Below are positions 25,977 through 33,586 of a DNA stretch of 39,711 bases, piece after piece (the first letter of the stretch is position 1; every line of letters begins with the position of its first letter). A model generated the notes under the pieces. It saw nothing but the letters and a program-made list of their open reading frames with translations, ran no database searches and was not told the origin of the DNA. The stretch covers positions 1-39,711 of the forward strand of contig SIBF01000016.1 of the NCBI GenBank assembly GCA_009695275.1. The letters are read 5' to 3'. Source of the stretch: Pedosphaera sp. (GTDB lineage Bacteria; Verrucomicrobiota; Verrucomicrobiia; Limisphaerales; F1-12-MAGs170). The translations under genes and the position numbers were made by a program.

Positions 25977-26493
25977 ATTCGAGGCGATTGCTGTTTCCAA
26001 TGATCCAGATGGCCGTTTCCTCCCCCTGCCGCAGGACGATGCGATCAGGGCTCGATTCGCCAATGAATCCATCCGGCATGAACCGGATCATCGGCACATC
26101 GCCGAGGCCAGGGATCACGGGCTTCGATCGGGTGGCGTTGGCGGCAAACGGCAACTGGGCTTCAATCTCCAGCGTGTTGTCCAGCGTGTAGGTCACTGAC
26201 TTGGTATCTTGATCGACGTAGCCGGTCTGGATTTGCAGGCCGTAGGATTTATTGCGAGCATCGATCCACAGAACCATCGGTATTCCCTCGGACACCGCGC
26301 GGCTCTGGCCGTATCGTGTCAGCGACAGCAGCCGGCGCGCTTCGGAGTCGATGCTCCGCCCGCGAAAGAATCCTTTTAACATCGGGAAGCTCACGCCGAT
26401 CACGATCACGAGCATCGCCATGACGAGCAGCAGTTCAACGAGCGTAAAGGCGGCTCGATGATCAGCGTTTGGATTGCCAGTTGGCGACATCAT
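25936..26493 (-). CDS. gspH: GspH-like minor pseudopilin
   Basis: The 185-residue protein starts at ATG 26493 (ATG also at 26490), overlapping gspG by 32 bases. The prepilin motif is HRAAFTLVELLLVMAMLVIV with Ala at -1 and Glu at 5. It is followed by SEARRLLSLTRYGQSRAVSE and IPMVLWIDARNKSYGLQIQT, the conserved GspH core. It packs between the major pseudopilin and the tip complex. Confidence 0.87.
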   Translation of the reverse strand: MMSPTGNPNADHRAAFTLVELLLVMAMLVIVIGVSFPMLKGFFRGRSIDSEARRLLSLTRYGQSRAVSEGIPMVLWIDARNKSYGLQIQTGYVDQDTKSVTYTLDNTLEIEAQLPFAANATRSKPVIPGLGDVPMIRFMPDGFIGESSPDRIVLRQGEETAIWIIGNSNRLEYAIQSQNPSIARR

Positions 26494-26914
26494 CTTCAGT
26501 TCCCGCTCGCAGGTCTGGTCCAACAGACATGAGATCGTAAGAGCTTGGGTTGTTCTTGCCGGGGCATTCGTAAACGTAGGGACTGCCCCAGGGGTCGTTC
26601 GGAATGTCGTTCTTCATGTAAGGCCCCTTCCAGTTCTGCGCGTCGCGCGGCTGCTGCACGAGTTCGAGCAGGCCATTCCTGCCTCTGGGGTAATGCCCTG
26701 TGTCCACTTCAAAGGCGTCCAATGCCGTGCCGAAGGTGGCTATCTGGGATACAGCCGCAGTCTGCCGCGCCTGTTCTGTGCGTCCCGAGAACTTGGGCAC
26801 GACGATCGCGGCGAGAATGCCGAGGATCACGAGCACGAGCAGGAGTTCGATGAGGGTGAAGCCGCCGCGAGAAGCGCGGCGAGCCCGAGGAAGTGTGGAT
26901 CGAATCAATGTCAT
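26462..26914 (-). CDS. gspG: GspG major pseudopilin
   Basis: The 150-residue protein carries a full prepilin signal with Gly at -1 (SRGGFTLIELLLVLVILGIL). It has the GspG core: VVPKFSGRTEQARQTAAVSQ, FEVDTGHYPRGRNGLLELVQ, PWGSPYVYECPGKNN and a C-terminal SVGPDLRAGTEDDVANW with the calcium-site Asp residues. It polymerises into the pseudopilus that pushes substrates through the secretin. It starts 19 bases after gspF. Confidence 0.95.
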   Translation of the reverse strand: MTLIRSTLPRARRASRGGFTLIELLLVLVILGILAAIVVPKFSGRTEQARQTAAVSQIATFGTALDAFEVDTGHYPRGRNGLLELVQQPRDAQNWKGPYMKNDIPNDPWGSPYVYECPGKNNPSSYDLMSVGPDLRAGTEDDVANWQSKR

Positions 26915-26933
26915 AGTTGAGGAGGCTTGGTCG

Positions 26934-28268
26934 TTATTTGATGTGGTCTTGGAGCGAGAAAATCGGGATCACCATGCCAATAAAAATTGTACCAATGAAG
27001 CCGGCGATAAAGAAGAGCATCAGCGGTTCAGCGAGCGCCACAGCCGATTTGAGCTGCCGATCAAGATCGTTTTCCGTGACATTGGCGATGCGGACCAGCT
27101 CGGCGTCGAGTTTGCCGCTTTCCTCGCCGACGGAGATCATTTCCAGGGTCGATCCCGAAAAGAGCGTGCGACATTCCCCAAGGCTCGTTCCGAGCTGCTT
27201 GCCTTCCTTCACCCGCTCGATCGAATTCGAAACAGCGTCCACGAGGATTTGATTTCCGATGGAACGTCGAGCGACATTCAGCCCGTTGATCAGCGGCACG
27301 CCCGCTCCGAGGAGGGTTCCAAGCATCCGGCAGAATCGCGCCATGGCAAATTGAGCCACAAGCGATCCCACGATCGGTGCCCGAAGGATGAAGCCTTCCA
27401 AAACACGACGGCCTTGCTCGGAAGTCAGCCAGCTCCGCAGCGCATATCCGGCGATCCCAATGCCAAGCGCCAGGAAAACCCCATAGGTGCGCAGGAGTTC
27501 GCTCGCCCCTACGATCATCTGGGTCAGCAAGGGCAGCTTCGCGCCAAAACCAGCGAAGATCGCCTGGAAACGCGGGATGAAAAACACGAGCAAAAAGGTC
27601 AGCACACCAAGAGCGAGGACAAGCAGGATGATCGGGTAGAGGAGAGCCGTCATTACCTTCGACTTCATCTCTTTCTCGCGCGCCTGAAAGTCGGCGATCT
27701 GTGCGAGAACCACGTCGAGAAAGCCGCCTGTCTCTCCAGCCTCAACCATCGCCACGTAAACACGAGGAAAGGTGTCGGGCGACTTGGCCATTGCATCCGC
27801 GAGCGACGTGCCGTCCACAACCGAGTCGTAAATCTCTTTCCACTTGGCGCGGGCAGTTGCATTTGCCGCTTCCTTTTGAAGGATGACCAGCGCGCGGCTC
27901 AACGGCACCCCTGCGGCTAGAAGACTGGAGAGCAGACGGGTGAAATTCTCCAGCATCCGCGCGGTAATCTTGTTGCCGCCAAGCTGGACGTTGAAAGCTG
28001 GAGCTGGAGGAGGCCCGGACGAACCGGTGCCCGCTCTTGCATGCTTAGATGAGTCCTTGGCCGCGGTTTCCTTCTTCGGCAGTTCCTTCGGAGTGGCTCG
28101 CGCTAAACTCCTGTGGCTGACGTTTGCTCCGTTGCGCTCGGCCAGCTTGATGGGGCGCAAGCCAAGGCTTTCCATCTGCTTGAAGGCATCAGCGCGCCCA
28201 TTGGCGTCCAACTGGCCCTCGGCGACGGAACCATTACTCTGAATCGCCTTGTAGGTGAAAACGGGCAT
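26934..28268 (-). CDS. gspF: GspF inner-membrane platform protein
   Basis: The 444-residue polytopic protein starts MPVFTYKAIQSNGSVAEGQL, the normal GspF/PilC N-terminus. After a Pro/Ser/Lys-rich insertion (about residues 55-95) come two T2SSF domains: TRLLSSLLAAGVPLSRALVI with VEAGETGGFLDVVLAQIADF, and CRMLGTLLGAGVPLINGLNV with ISVGEESGKLDAELVRIANV. Three membrane helices are visible (ALLYPIILLVLALGVLTFLL, a second near residue 270 and a C-terminal LFFIAGFIGTIFIGMVIPIF). It transmits ATPase motion to the pseudopilus. Confidence 0.95.
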   Translation of the reverse strand: MPVFTYKAIQSNGSVAEGQLDANGRADAFKQMESLGLRPIKLAERNGANVSHRSLARATPKELPKKETAAKDSSKHARAGTGSSGPPPAPAFNVQLGGNKITARMLENFTRLLSSLLAAGVPLSRALVILQKEAANATARAKWKEIYDSVVDGTSLADAMAKSPDTFPRVYVAMVEAGETGGFLDVVLAQIADFQAREKEMKSKVMTALLYPIILLVLALGVLTFLLVFFIPRFQAIFAGFGAKLPLLTQMIVGASELLRTYGVFLALGIGIAGYALRSWLTSEQGRRVLEGFILRAPIVGSLVAQFAMARFCRMLGTLLGAGVPLINGLNVARRSIGNQILVDAVSNSIERVKEGKQLGTSLGECRTLFSGSTLEMISVGEESGKLDAELVRIANVTENDLDRQLKSAVALAEPLMLFFIAGFIGTIFIGMVIPIFSLQDHIK

Positions 28269-28299
28269 GGATCAATGAAACAGGTAAAATCGATGTTGG

Positions 28300-30057
28300 T
28301 CAGGCTCGCGCGACAGCCAGGTCAGCCGCCGACGTTTCGCTCCCGGATTTTTCATCCATCATTGTTCGTGAAACTTCCTTCGCCGTCGTGACGCTGAGGA
28401 CTTCTTCGACGGTGGTGATGCCCTGTCGCACAAGCCGCCAGCCGTCATCCGCGAGGGTTTTCATTCCAGCCTTGCGGGCGGCGACGCGGATTTCGTCGCT
28501 CGAAGCGCGGCGCAGGATGAGCTGCCGAATCTCGTTGTCGCTGTCCATCCACTCGAAGATGGCCTGGCGTCCATGGAAACCGGTGTTCCGGCATTCACGA
28601 CACCCAACAGACTTGTAGATGGGAACGTTCGGGGAAATTCCAAGTTTGATCTTGAAGGTCTGCGCTGTCGGCGAATCATCGATGCGCTTGCAGTGCTTGC
28701 AAAGAACGCGGACGAGTCGCTGGGCCAGCACCGCTTCAAGTGAGGAAGCCACAAGGTAAGGCTCGACGCCCATGTCCACGAGTCGTGTGCAGGCACCCGG
28801 AGCATCGTTGGTATGGAGTGTTGAAAACACGAGATGGCCGGTGAGGGATGCTTGCACCGCGATCTGAGCGGTTTCCGCATCTCGAATTTCACCGATCAGC
28901 ACGACGTCGGGATCATGGCGCAGAATCGAGCGCAAGCCGCGCGCGAAAGTCAGTCCCGCCTTTTCAGCAACCTGAATCTGGTTGATGCCGCGGAGCTGGT
29001 ATTCGACGGGATCCTCGATGGTGATGATCTTGCGCTCGGTGTCGTTGATCGTGGCGAGCGCGGTGTAGAGCGTGGATGTCTTGCCGCTGCCTGTGGGACC
29101 TGTGACGAGGACGATCCCATGCGGAAGCTGGAGAACCTGCTCGAAGCATTTCACCTCCCGCGTGTCCATCCCCAGATCCGCCATGCCTCGCAGGGTGGAA
29201 TTCTGGCGGAGCAATCGCATGACGACGGCCTCGCCGTGCAGCATTGGAATAACGGAAACACGGATATCCACTTCGTTGTCGTCGAGGCGAATCTTGATTC
29301 GCCCGTCCTGCGGCAGCCGCTTTTCCGCAATGTTCAAATGGCTGAGAATTTTGACGCGCGACACGATGGCTGGCTGGAAACGTTTGATCTGCGCCGGCAC
29401 CGGCACTTCCTGAAGGACGCCGTCAATGCGATAGCGGATGCGCAACTCATCCTCGAATGGTTCCAGATGAATGTCCGAGGCACGCAGTTGGATGGCGTCG
29501 CGGAGGAACTGATTGACGAAGCGGATGATCGAGGCGTCCTCGGCGGCGTTGTCGAGATCGGTATCTTCGAGCGCGTTCTCATCCACGACCTGAAGCCCGC
29601 TTTCCTCGGCGAGAGTGTCGATGGTGTCGGCACCAACTCCGAGGCGCTTCTTCATCTCGCGCTGGATGACCTCGCTGGGAGCAATGACGGGCTTGAGTCG
29701 AAGCCCGGTCATCGCTTTCAGAGTATCCAAACCCTGAGTGTCAAACAGCCGGCTGGTGGCAACTTCCACTTGGCCATTGACACGTCGCAACGGGAGCAAT
29801 TCGTCTTTGAGAAGGAGGCGGGCCGGAAACAGGGACAACACCTGCTTGTCCGGCTCGACGTCCTCCAGCAAGCTGAATTCAAGATCGTATTCCGTCGCGA
29901 GCCAACGCAACACGTCCTCTTCGCTCGCTGGGGCGGGAGTGCTTCCATCGCGCGATGTCCGCTCAAGCGCCTCGGCATCGAGCGCGGACAATTGCCGCGA
30001 AGAAACCATCCGATCGAGCAGCGGCTTGAGTGAATCGTTGTTTGCTGTCTGGCTCAT
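28300..30057 (-). CDS. gspE: GspE secretion ATPase
   Basis: The 585-residue protein has an N-terminal MshEN-like domain (residues about 1-150) and then the ATPase core. Key motifs are Walker A GPTGSGKTSTLYTAL (about 320), the Asp box ITIEDPVEYQL, Walker B DPDVVLIGEIRDAETAQIAV, the His box STLHTND and a four-Cys zinc element (CKHC near 454 and CREC near 488). It hydrolyses ATP on the cytoplasmic face to drive pseudopilus growth. It lies 31 bases before gspF and 39 bases after the Gly-rich exported protein. Confidence 0.96.
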   Translation of the reverse strand: MSQTANNDSLKPLLDRMVSSRQLSALDAEALERTSRDGSTPAPASEEDVLRWLATEYDLEFSLLEDVEPDKQVLSLFPARLLLKDELLPLRRVNGQVEVATSRLFDTQGLDTLKAMTGLRLKPVIAPSEVIQREMKKRLGVGADTIDTLAEESGLQVVDENALEDTDLDNAAEDASIIRFVNQFLRDAIQLRASDIHLEPFEDELRIRYRIDGVLQEVPVPAQIKRFQPAIVSRVKILSHLNIAEKRLPQDGRIKIRLDDNEVDIRVSVIPMLHGEAVVMRLLRQNSTLRGMADLGMDTREVKCFEQVLQLPHGIVLVTGPTGSGKTSTLYTALATINDTERKIITIEDPVEYQLRGINQIQVAEKAGLTFARGLRSILRHDPDVVLIGEIRDAETAQIAVQASLTGHLVFSTLHTNDAPGACTRLVDMGVEPYLVASSLEAVLAQRLVRVLCKHCKRIDDSPTAQTFKIKLGISPNVPIYKSVGCRECRNTGFHGRQAIFEWMDSDNEIRQLILRRASSDEIRVAARKAGMKTLADDGWRLVRQGITTVEEVLSVTTAKEVSRTMMDEKSGSETSAADLAVARA

Positions 30058-30096
30058 GACGGGAGTTGGAGTGGAAGGGTGTGATTAGATCCCCTG

Positions 30097-30669
30097 TTAC
30101 TTCAACAGCCCCAGCAGTACCGCCACAGCTTCCTGTTTTGTTGTCAGAGCCTTCCGCAACTCATCTTGAGCCTTCTCCAGTGCGACTTCCTTTTCTTTGC
30201 GGGCTTCGCGGAGTTTTGCGAGTTTTGCGACTATTTCGTCCTTGGACGCTTTGGCATCGATCGCCTTTTGCAAAGCCTCAGCCTCTGGCAATGGATCCGC
30301 GCCGCCGAATCCGCGACGACCTCCTCCTCCTGGGCCTCCAGGTCCGCCTTGGCCGCCGCCACCGCCACGGCCGAATGCCATTCCGCCGCCACCTGAGCCG
30401 GCTTGGCGCCGAGCCGTCGTCACTTTCTCGATCTGCGCCGCGATCGCTTTCCATTCATCGTCTTCCTTGACATCGAGTTGTTCGCGGTAACGTTCCATCA
30501 TTCGGGCGCGCATTTGTTCGGGATCGAAGTTGCCGCCGCCCGGACCTTGTCCCCCGCCCTGGCGCTGACGTGGCTGAGCCTGTTGATCCTGAGCCTTGAG
30601 GTTGGCAGTTCCCACGCAAAGCAGGGTCGCCGCGCTCATCACGGCGAGATTTCGATAGATGACGTTCAT
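30097..30669 (-). CDS. Exported Gly-rich, helical protein heading the secretion operon
   Basis: The 190-residue protein has a signal peptide (MNVIYRNLAVMSAATLLCVG, cleaved near LKAQ) and a Gln/Gly-rich segment. It then has a helical unit (MRARMMERYREQLDVKEDDE, WKAIAAQIEKV), a second Gly-rich stretch (about residues 90-120) and a charged coiled coil (LAKLREARKEKEVALEKAQD) ending LTTKQEAVAVLLGLLK. The helical parts recall Spy/CpxP-like LTxxQ periplasmic proteins, but I cannot assign a family. It is the first gene after a sigma-54 promoter candidate. A chaperone, pilotin-like or sensor role for the secretion system is only inference. Confidence 0.8.
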   Translation of the reverse strand: MNVIYRNLAVMSAATLLCVGTANLKAQDQQAQPRQRQGGGQGPGGGNFDPEQMRARMMERYREQLDVKEDDEWKAIAAQIEKVTTARRQAGSGGGGMAFGRGGGGGQGGPGGPGGGGRRGFGGADPLPEAEALQKAIDAKASKDEIVAKLAKLREARKEKEVALEKAQDELRKALTTKQEAVAVLLGLLK

Positions 30670-30755
30670 ATGTTTAGTTGAATGGTTGGATGTTGATTAT
30701 TGTTTTTCTCAGACAGCGCGCCGGACGAACTATGGCGGTGCTGCCTCAAATCGTC

Positions 30756-30772
30756 TGCACGCGGCGTGCCAG
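30756..30772 (-). promoter_or_regulatory. Candidate sigma-54 (-24/-12) promoter of the secretion operon
   Basis: Read on the minus strand the bases are CTGGCACG, CCGC, GTGCA. The consensus is YTGGCACG, four bases, TTGCW, so there is one mismatch in the -12 element and the spacing is exact. The start of the first operon gene is about 85 bases downstream. The last gene of the operon encodes an NtrC-type activator, which is the class of protein required at such promoters. Confidence 0.6.
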
Positions 30773-30777
30773 TCGGT

Positions 30778-30860
30778 TTGCGCCATGTATTGCAGGAATT
30801 CCCACTTAAGAGTGCGCAAGCTTTGCGCGCCGGCTCGATGGAGTTGCGCATCTGTTGCGC
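30778..30860. promoter_or_regulatory. Possible enhancer region with repeated TTGCGC
   Basis: TTGCGC occurs at 30778-30783, 30823-30828, 30844-30849 and 30855-30860, and as its reverse at 30814-30819. The copies at 30814 and 30823 form a palindrome (GCGCAA, three bases, TTGCGC). The cluster lies just upstream of the sigma-54 promoter candidate, where an NtrC-type regulator could bind. No binding site is known for this regulator, so the assignment is tentative. Confidence 0.35.
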
Positions 30861-31259
30861 GGGGCGAGTTTGAATAAAGTGCGCGTAACCAGTGCGTCCG
30901 GATGGCGGTCGTCAATAATTGCGATCCACTCACTTCCTGCGCGTATGGAAAGGCCTCGCGAGCGGAACACGTAATGCTCGTAGTGCTGCGATTTCCGCTT
31001 CACCCGAAGTGTTTTGGATACTCGAAAAACGGCGAAGTTGGCTGGTAATTATTCCTGCCACTCGAAACCGAATGGAATCGTTTGGCGAGTCTTCATTCCG
31101 ATCGGAATAAAGGAGCGAATTGTCGCTGGCGACGATTCGCAAATGTGAGTTTCAAGAACCTGAGTTGATCATGATGCCGAACAACAGAGAGGTGATTTTT
31201 GACCGCAATCTGGGGCGGTTCGGATGCCTGGGCAATGGTCAAGCGCCCAAGTCGTCCAG
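30861..31259. other. Stretch without a supportable gene
   Basis: Several short frames exist on both strands, none with a recognised domain. A perfect 14-base palindrome (ATTCCGATCGGAAT) lies at 31095-31108 and could be an operator. Otherwise I see nothing definite in this region between the secretion operon and the decayed genes to the right. Confidence 0.45.
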
Positions 31260-31412
31260 CTACAAACTCGAATGGCGCAGGTTGCCACGCCATTCGAAGT
31301 AACGCGGATTCTCGGGATGCAAGCTGATGGGTGCGGCCAACAATTCAATGCTAGCGCCGACAAGGAGCGAAAGGAGGACGAGTCGTTTCTTTAGGGTGCC
31401 ACTTAAGATCAA
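31260..31412 (-). pseudogene. N-terminal remnant of an exported protein
   Basis: From a possible TTG at 31412 the frame gives a signal peptide (KKRLVLLSLLVGASIELLA), then APISLHPENPRYFEWRG and a stop within seven more residues. HPENPRYF directly after a signal peptide is the usual beginning of verrucomicrobial secreted glycosidase-like proteins with a DUF4038-like or related TIM barrel. The downstream bases do not continue such a protein in any frame that I can follow, so it appears truncated. Confidence 0.4.
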
Positions 31413-31570
31413 GATTACAGAGTCGAGGTCATCATTTCTCAGGAGTTGGGCTGCGTCTTGAAGACTTATTTGGCTAGCCGGGGAACGAACATTCCAGTTC
31501 ATAAAAGGTGGCCCCGGCGGTTCCTGGCTGTTTGATGAAGCCGCGACGGGTGTTCACGGTCGGTTCAAAG

Positions 31571-32455
31571 TCAGAATCTCACTCCCTGCAGATACTTCAC
31601 GCTCACAGGCAATGCCTCAAGCGGCCCCGTGGATTCGTCTTCAATGAAGTAATGCTTCACACCCACGACGGCAGCCTGCTTGAGCACGGCCGGCCAGTTA
31701 ACCTGTCCGGTGCCGAGCGGCACGTCGTCGCTCGCCGGGGCGTGGCCGGTGTGGATGCCAGTGGGCGCGCCACGTCGCAGATCTTTGAGGTGCATCAAAG
31801 CCCAGCGGTTCGGGTATTGCGCGAGCAGTTTCACCGGATCCTGGCCAGGATGCGTGACCCAGAAAACATCCATCTCGAAGCTGACGAACTCCGGCTTCGT
31901 TTCAGCCACGAGCAAATCGAAGTGCGTCCGGCCACCACCGTCCTTCAGCGGCAGGAATTCATAGCCGTGCGGATGATAGGTGAAAGTGATGCCCATCGCC
32001 TTGAACGCCGCGCCCCAAGCGTTGAAGTCCGCAGCCGCGCGCCGCACGTCGGACTCGGTAACGCCCGACTCGGCGTGCGGAATCCATGCGCACATGGCGA
32101 ACTTCACGCCGAAGGCCTGCGCCCTCCGCACTGAGGCAGCGATGTCCTTCTTCATGCCCTCATAGCCAAAGCCTGCGCTCACCATCCTCAACCCGCGCTC
32201 CTGTAGCAACGCGTTGAACTTCTCGAGGCCAAGTCCGTAATCGCCGCCGCCCTCAATCTCGACGAAACCCAGCGCCTTCACTTTATCCAGCGTGCCGGGC
32301 ACATCCGTCTTGAACGACTCGCGCAGGGAGTAGAGCTGCAATCCAATCGGACCCTTGAAGTCACCGGACAGGGTTGCGGCCGGGAGGCTCGTGGTCAAAG
32401 ACAGCAAAGCCAGAAGGCCAGCGACGAACGTGGTTGGAAGTGGGTAATGTTCCAT
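31571..32455 (-). CDS. Exported sugar phosphate isomerase/epimerase-like TIM barrel
   Basis: The 294-residue protein has a signal peptide (TTFVAGLLALLSLTTSLPAA) and an AP-endonuclease-2/xylose-isomerase-like barrel: IGLQLYSLRESFKTDVPGTL, GFVEIEGGGDYGL, FTYHPHGYEF, FVSFEMDVFWVTHPGQDPVK, WALMHLKDLRRG and HYFIEDES. The acidic and His residues at the barrel ends (the Glu in FEMD, the Asp of MDVFW, the His of MHLKD, and IEDE) are the expected metal ligands. Exported members are common in Verrucomicrobia and Planctomycetes and are thought to act on sugars outside the cytoplasm. Substrate unknown. It belongs to the sugar-related island to its right. Confidence 0.9.
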   Translation of the reverse strand: MEHYPLPTTFVAGLLALLSLTTSLPAATLSGDFKGPIGLQLYSLRESFKTDVPGTLDKVKALGFVEIEGGGDYGLGLEKFNALLQERGLRMVSAGFGYEGMKKDIAASVRRAQAFGVKFAMCAWIPHAESGVTESDVRRAAADFNAWGAAFKAMGITFTYHPHGYEFLPLKDGGGRTHFDLLVAETKPEFVSFEMDVFWVTHPGQDPVKLLAQYPNRWALMHLKDLRRGAPTGIHTGHAPASDDVPLGTGQVNWPAVLKQAAVVGVKHYFIEDESTGPLEALPVSVKYLQGVRF

Positions 32456-32592
32456 GATGACTCAGACGGCCGGTTCAAATGGAATGTTCGTTTTCATCGA
32501 TGCGACGAATGACCTCTCGGACACCGAGACAGGCTGCACCGGCTGGAGATTTCTTGGAAAGGCAATCATTGCGGAACTCAGCTGTGGACGAT

Positions 32593-32628
32593 TCAGACAG
32601 GAGAGTTGATGAAGTCACGTCGATTCAT
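32593..32628 (-). pseudogene. Possible Tat-leader remnant
   Basis: The bases encode MNRRDFINSPV and then a stop. MNRRDFI is the standard opening of twin-arginine-exported oxidoreductases in this group. A GGAGG-like site lies some 15 bases upstream. Nothing of a mature protein follows, so this is at best a fragment. Confidence 0.25.
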
Positions 32629-32688
32629 GGAGAGGGAATACCTCCAAAAACTGGACGTGGATCGAGGACATGAACCGATGACGGATAA

Positions 32689-32753
32689 GAGCGCGGACGC
32701 CCCGTCCGCGAGTTGGAAAGATCGGGTTCGCGCGGACAAAGCTGTCCGCGCTC
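32689..32753. repeat. Short double-hairpin repeat
   Basis: This is a 65-base element. The outer arms GAGCGCGGAC (32689-32698) and GTCCGCGCTC (32744-32753) are perfect inverted repeats. Each end also folds alone: CGCGGAC/GTCCGCG at 32692-32710 and again at 32731-32750. The design equals that of the 9280-9465 element, with GCGGAC instead of GCGGAAT in the stems. Confidence 0.75.
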
Positions 32754-32824
32754 CGGCGGCCGGTTCATGGGGAGTTCTAGTTTGTCGATGTGCCTGGGTG
32801 GGTGAATCGAATCGTGGAATCAGT

Positions 32825-33586
32825 TCATGGCGGTGGAGCCGGAGCGTCTTCGAGCACCACGCGGAAGCCGATGTCGTCATTGCTCAAGTGTACCGTGGCA
32901 CTGAATCTGTAGGCAGCGAGCAGATCTTTTGGCTGGCGGTCGTGGAAGGAGCCGCCGCGCAGCGACTTGGTAACGCGGGCGTCGTTATACCAGTCGTCGC
33001 ACCATTCCCATGTGTTGCCGCCGAGGTCGAAGAGCCCGTGCGCGTTGGGCTTGAAGCGTCCTACGGGCGAAGTGTCCGTGAATTTGTCCGTCTCCAGTTC
33101 GGGTGCGTAGTTGCCCGCGCCAGGTTGGGGCGGCCAGGCGGAACCCCACGGCCAGACCACCGTCGCCTGCAACCGATCCTCCGGCGTGCGCCCCCGATCG
33201 GGCCCAAGGCCCACAGCCACGCTCCATTCCGCGTCGGTCGGCAGACGATAGCGCTGCTTGTCCGTCAACCGGCCAGCCTTGCGCTCGCGCGCCATGAGCC
33301 ACTGGCAGAATGCTACGGCAACTTCCCACGAGACATTCACGGCCGGATCGTCCGGCGTCTGAGTGAAGTCAGGCCGCGACCAGGCGCGGTGGGTGTCATC
33401 GGCGAACGCCTGATAGTCGCGCACCCGTGTCTCCCAGATCGAGAACTTCACCGCCACTCCGGGAACCGGCACGAATTTCATGCCGAGCGAATTTTCCCAG
33501 TGGTTCGTGCCGCCGGACGCCGGCGCGTTCTGGGCCAGCAAGGCAGTCGCGATGAAAAGCGTGCAGCCAATGATGATGACTTTCAT
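32825..33586 (-). CDS. SUMF1-like (formylglycine-generating-enzyme fold) exported protein
   Basis: The 253-residue protein starts at ATG 33586, with AAAGGGAT just upstream and a signal peptide (MKVIIIGCTLFIATALLAQN). The fold markers are NSLGMKFVPVPG, FSIWETRVRDYQAF, PAVNVSWEVAVAFCQWL, YRLPTDAEWSVAVG, GLFDLGGNTWEWCDDWY, LRGGSF and IGFRVV. The Cys pair used by true formylglycine-generating enzymes after GGSW/F is absent (GGSFHDRQPKDLLAAYRF), so it is probably a binding protein or another enzyme. Its start overlaps the stop of the PQQ remnant as ATGA. Confidence 0.88.
   Translation of the reverse strand: MKVIIIGCTLFIATALLAQNAPASGGTNHWENSLGMKFVPVPGVAVKFSIWETRVRDYQAFADDTHRAWSRPDFTQTPDDPAVNVSWEVAVAFCQWLMARERKAGRLTDKQRYRLPTDAEWSVAVGLGPDRGRTPEDRLQATVVWPWGSAWPPQPGAGNYAPELETDKFTDTSPVGRFKPNAHGLFDLGGNTWEWCDDWYNDARVTKSLRGGSFHDRQPKDLLAAYRFSATVHLSNDDIGFRVVLEDAPAPPP

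Noticed and set aside
26700-27920. Plus-strand ORF of 406 codons
   Set aside because: Antisense of gspF and gspG; no domain of its own.
28834-30033. Plus-strand ORF of 399 codons
   Set aside because: Antisense of gspE, whose ATPase motifs are unmistakable.
30730-31142. Several 60-70 codon minus-strand ORFs upstream of the secretion operon
   Set aside because: No domains; they overlap one another in different frames and cover the sigma-54 promoter candidate. Conservation was not testable here.
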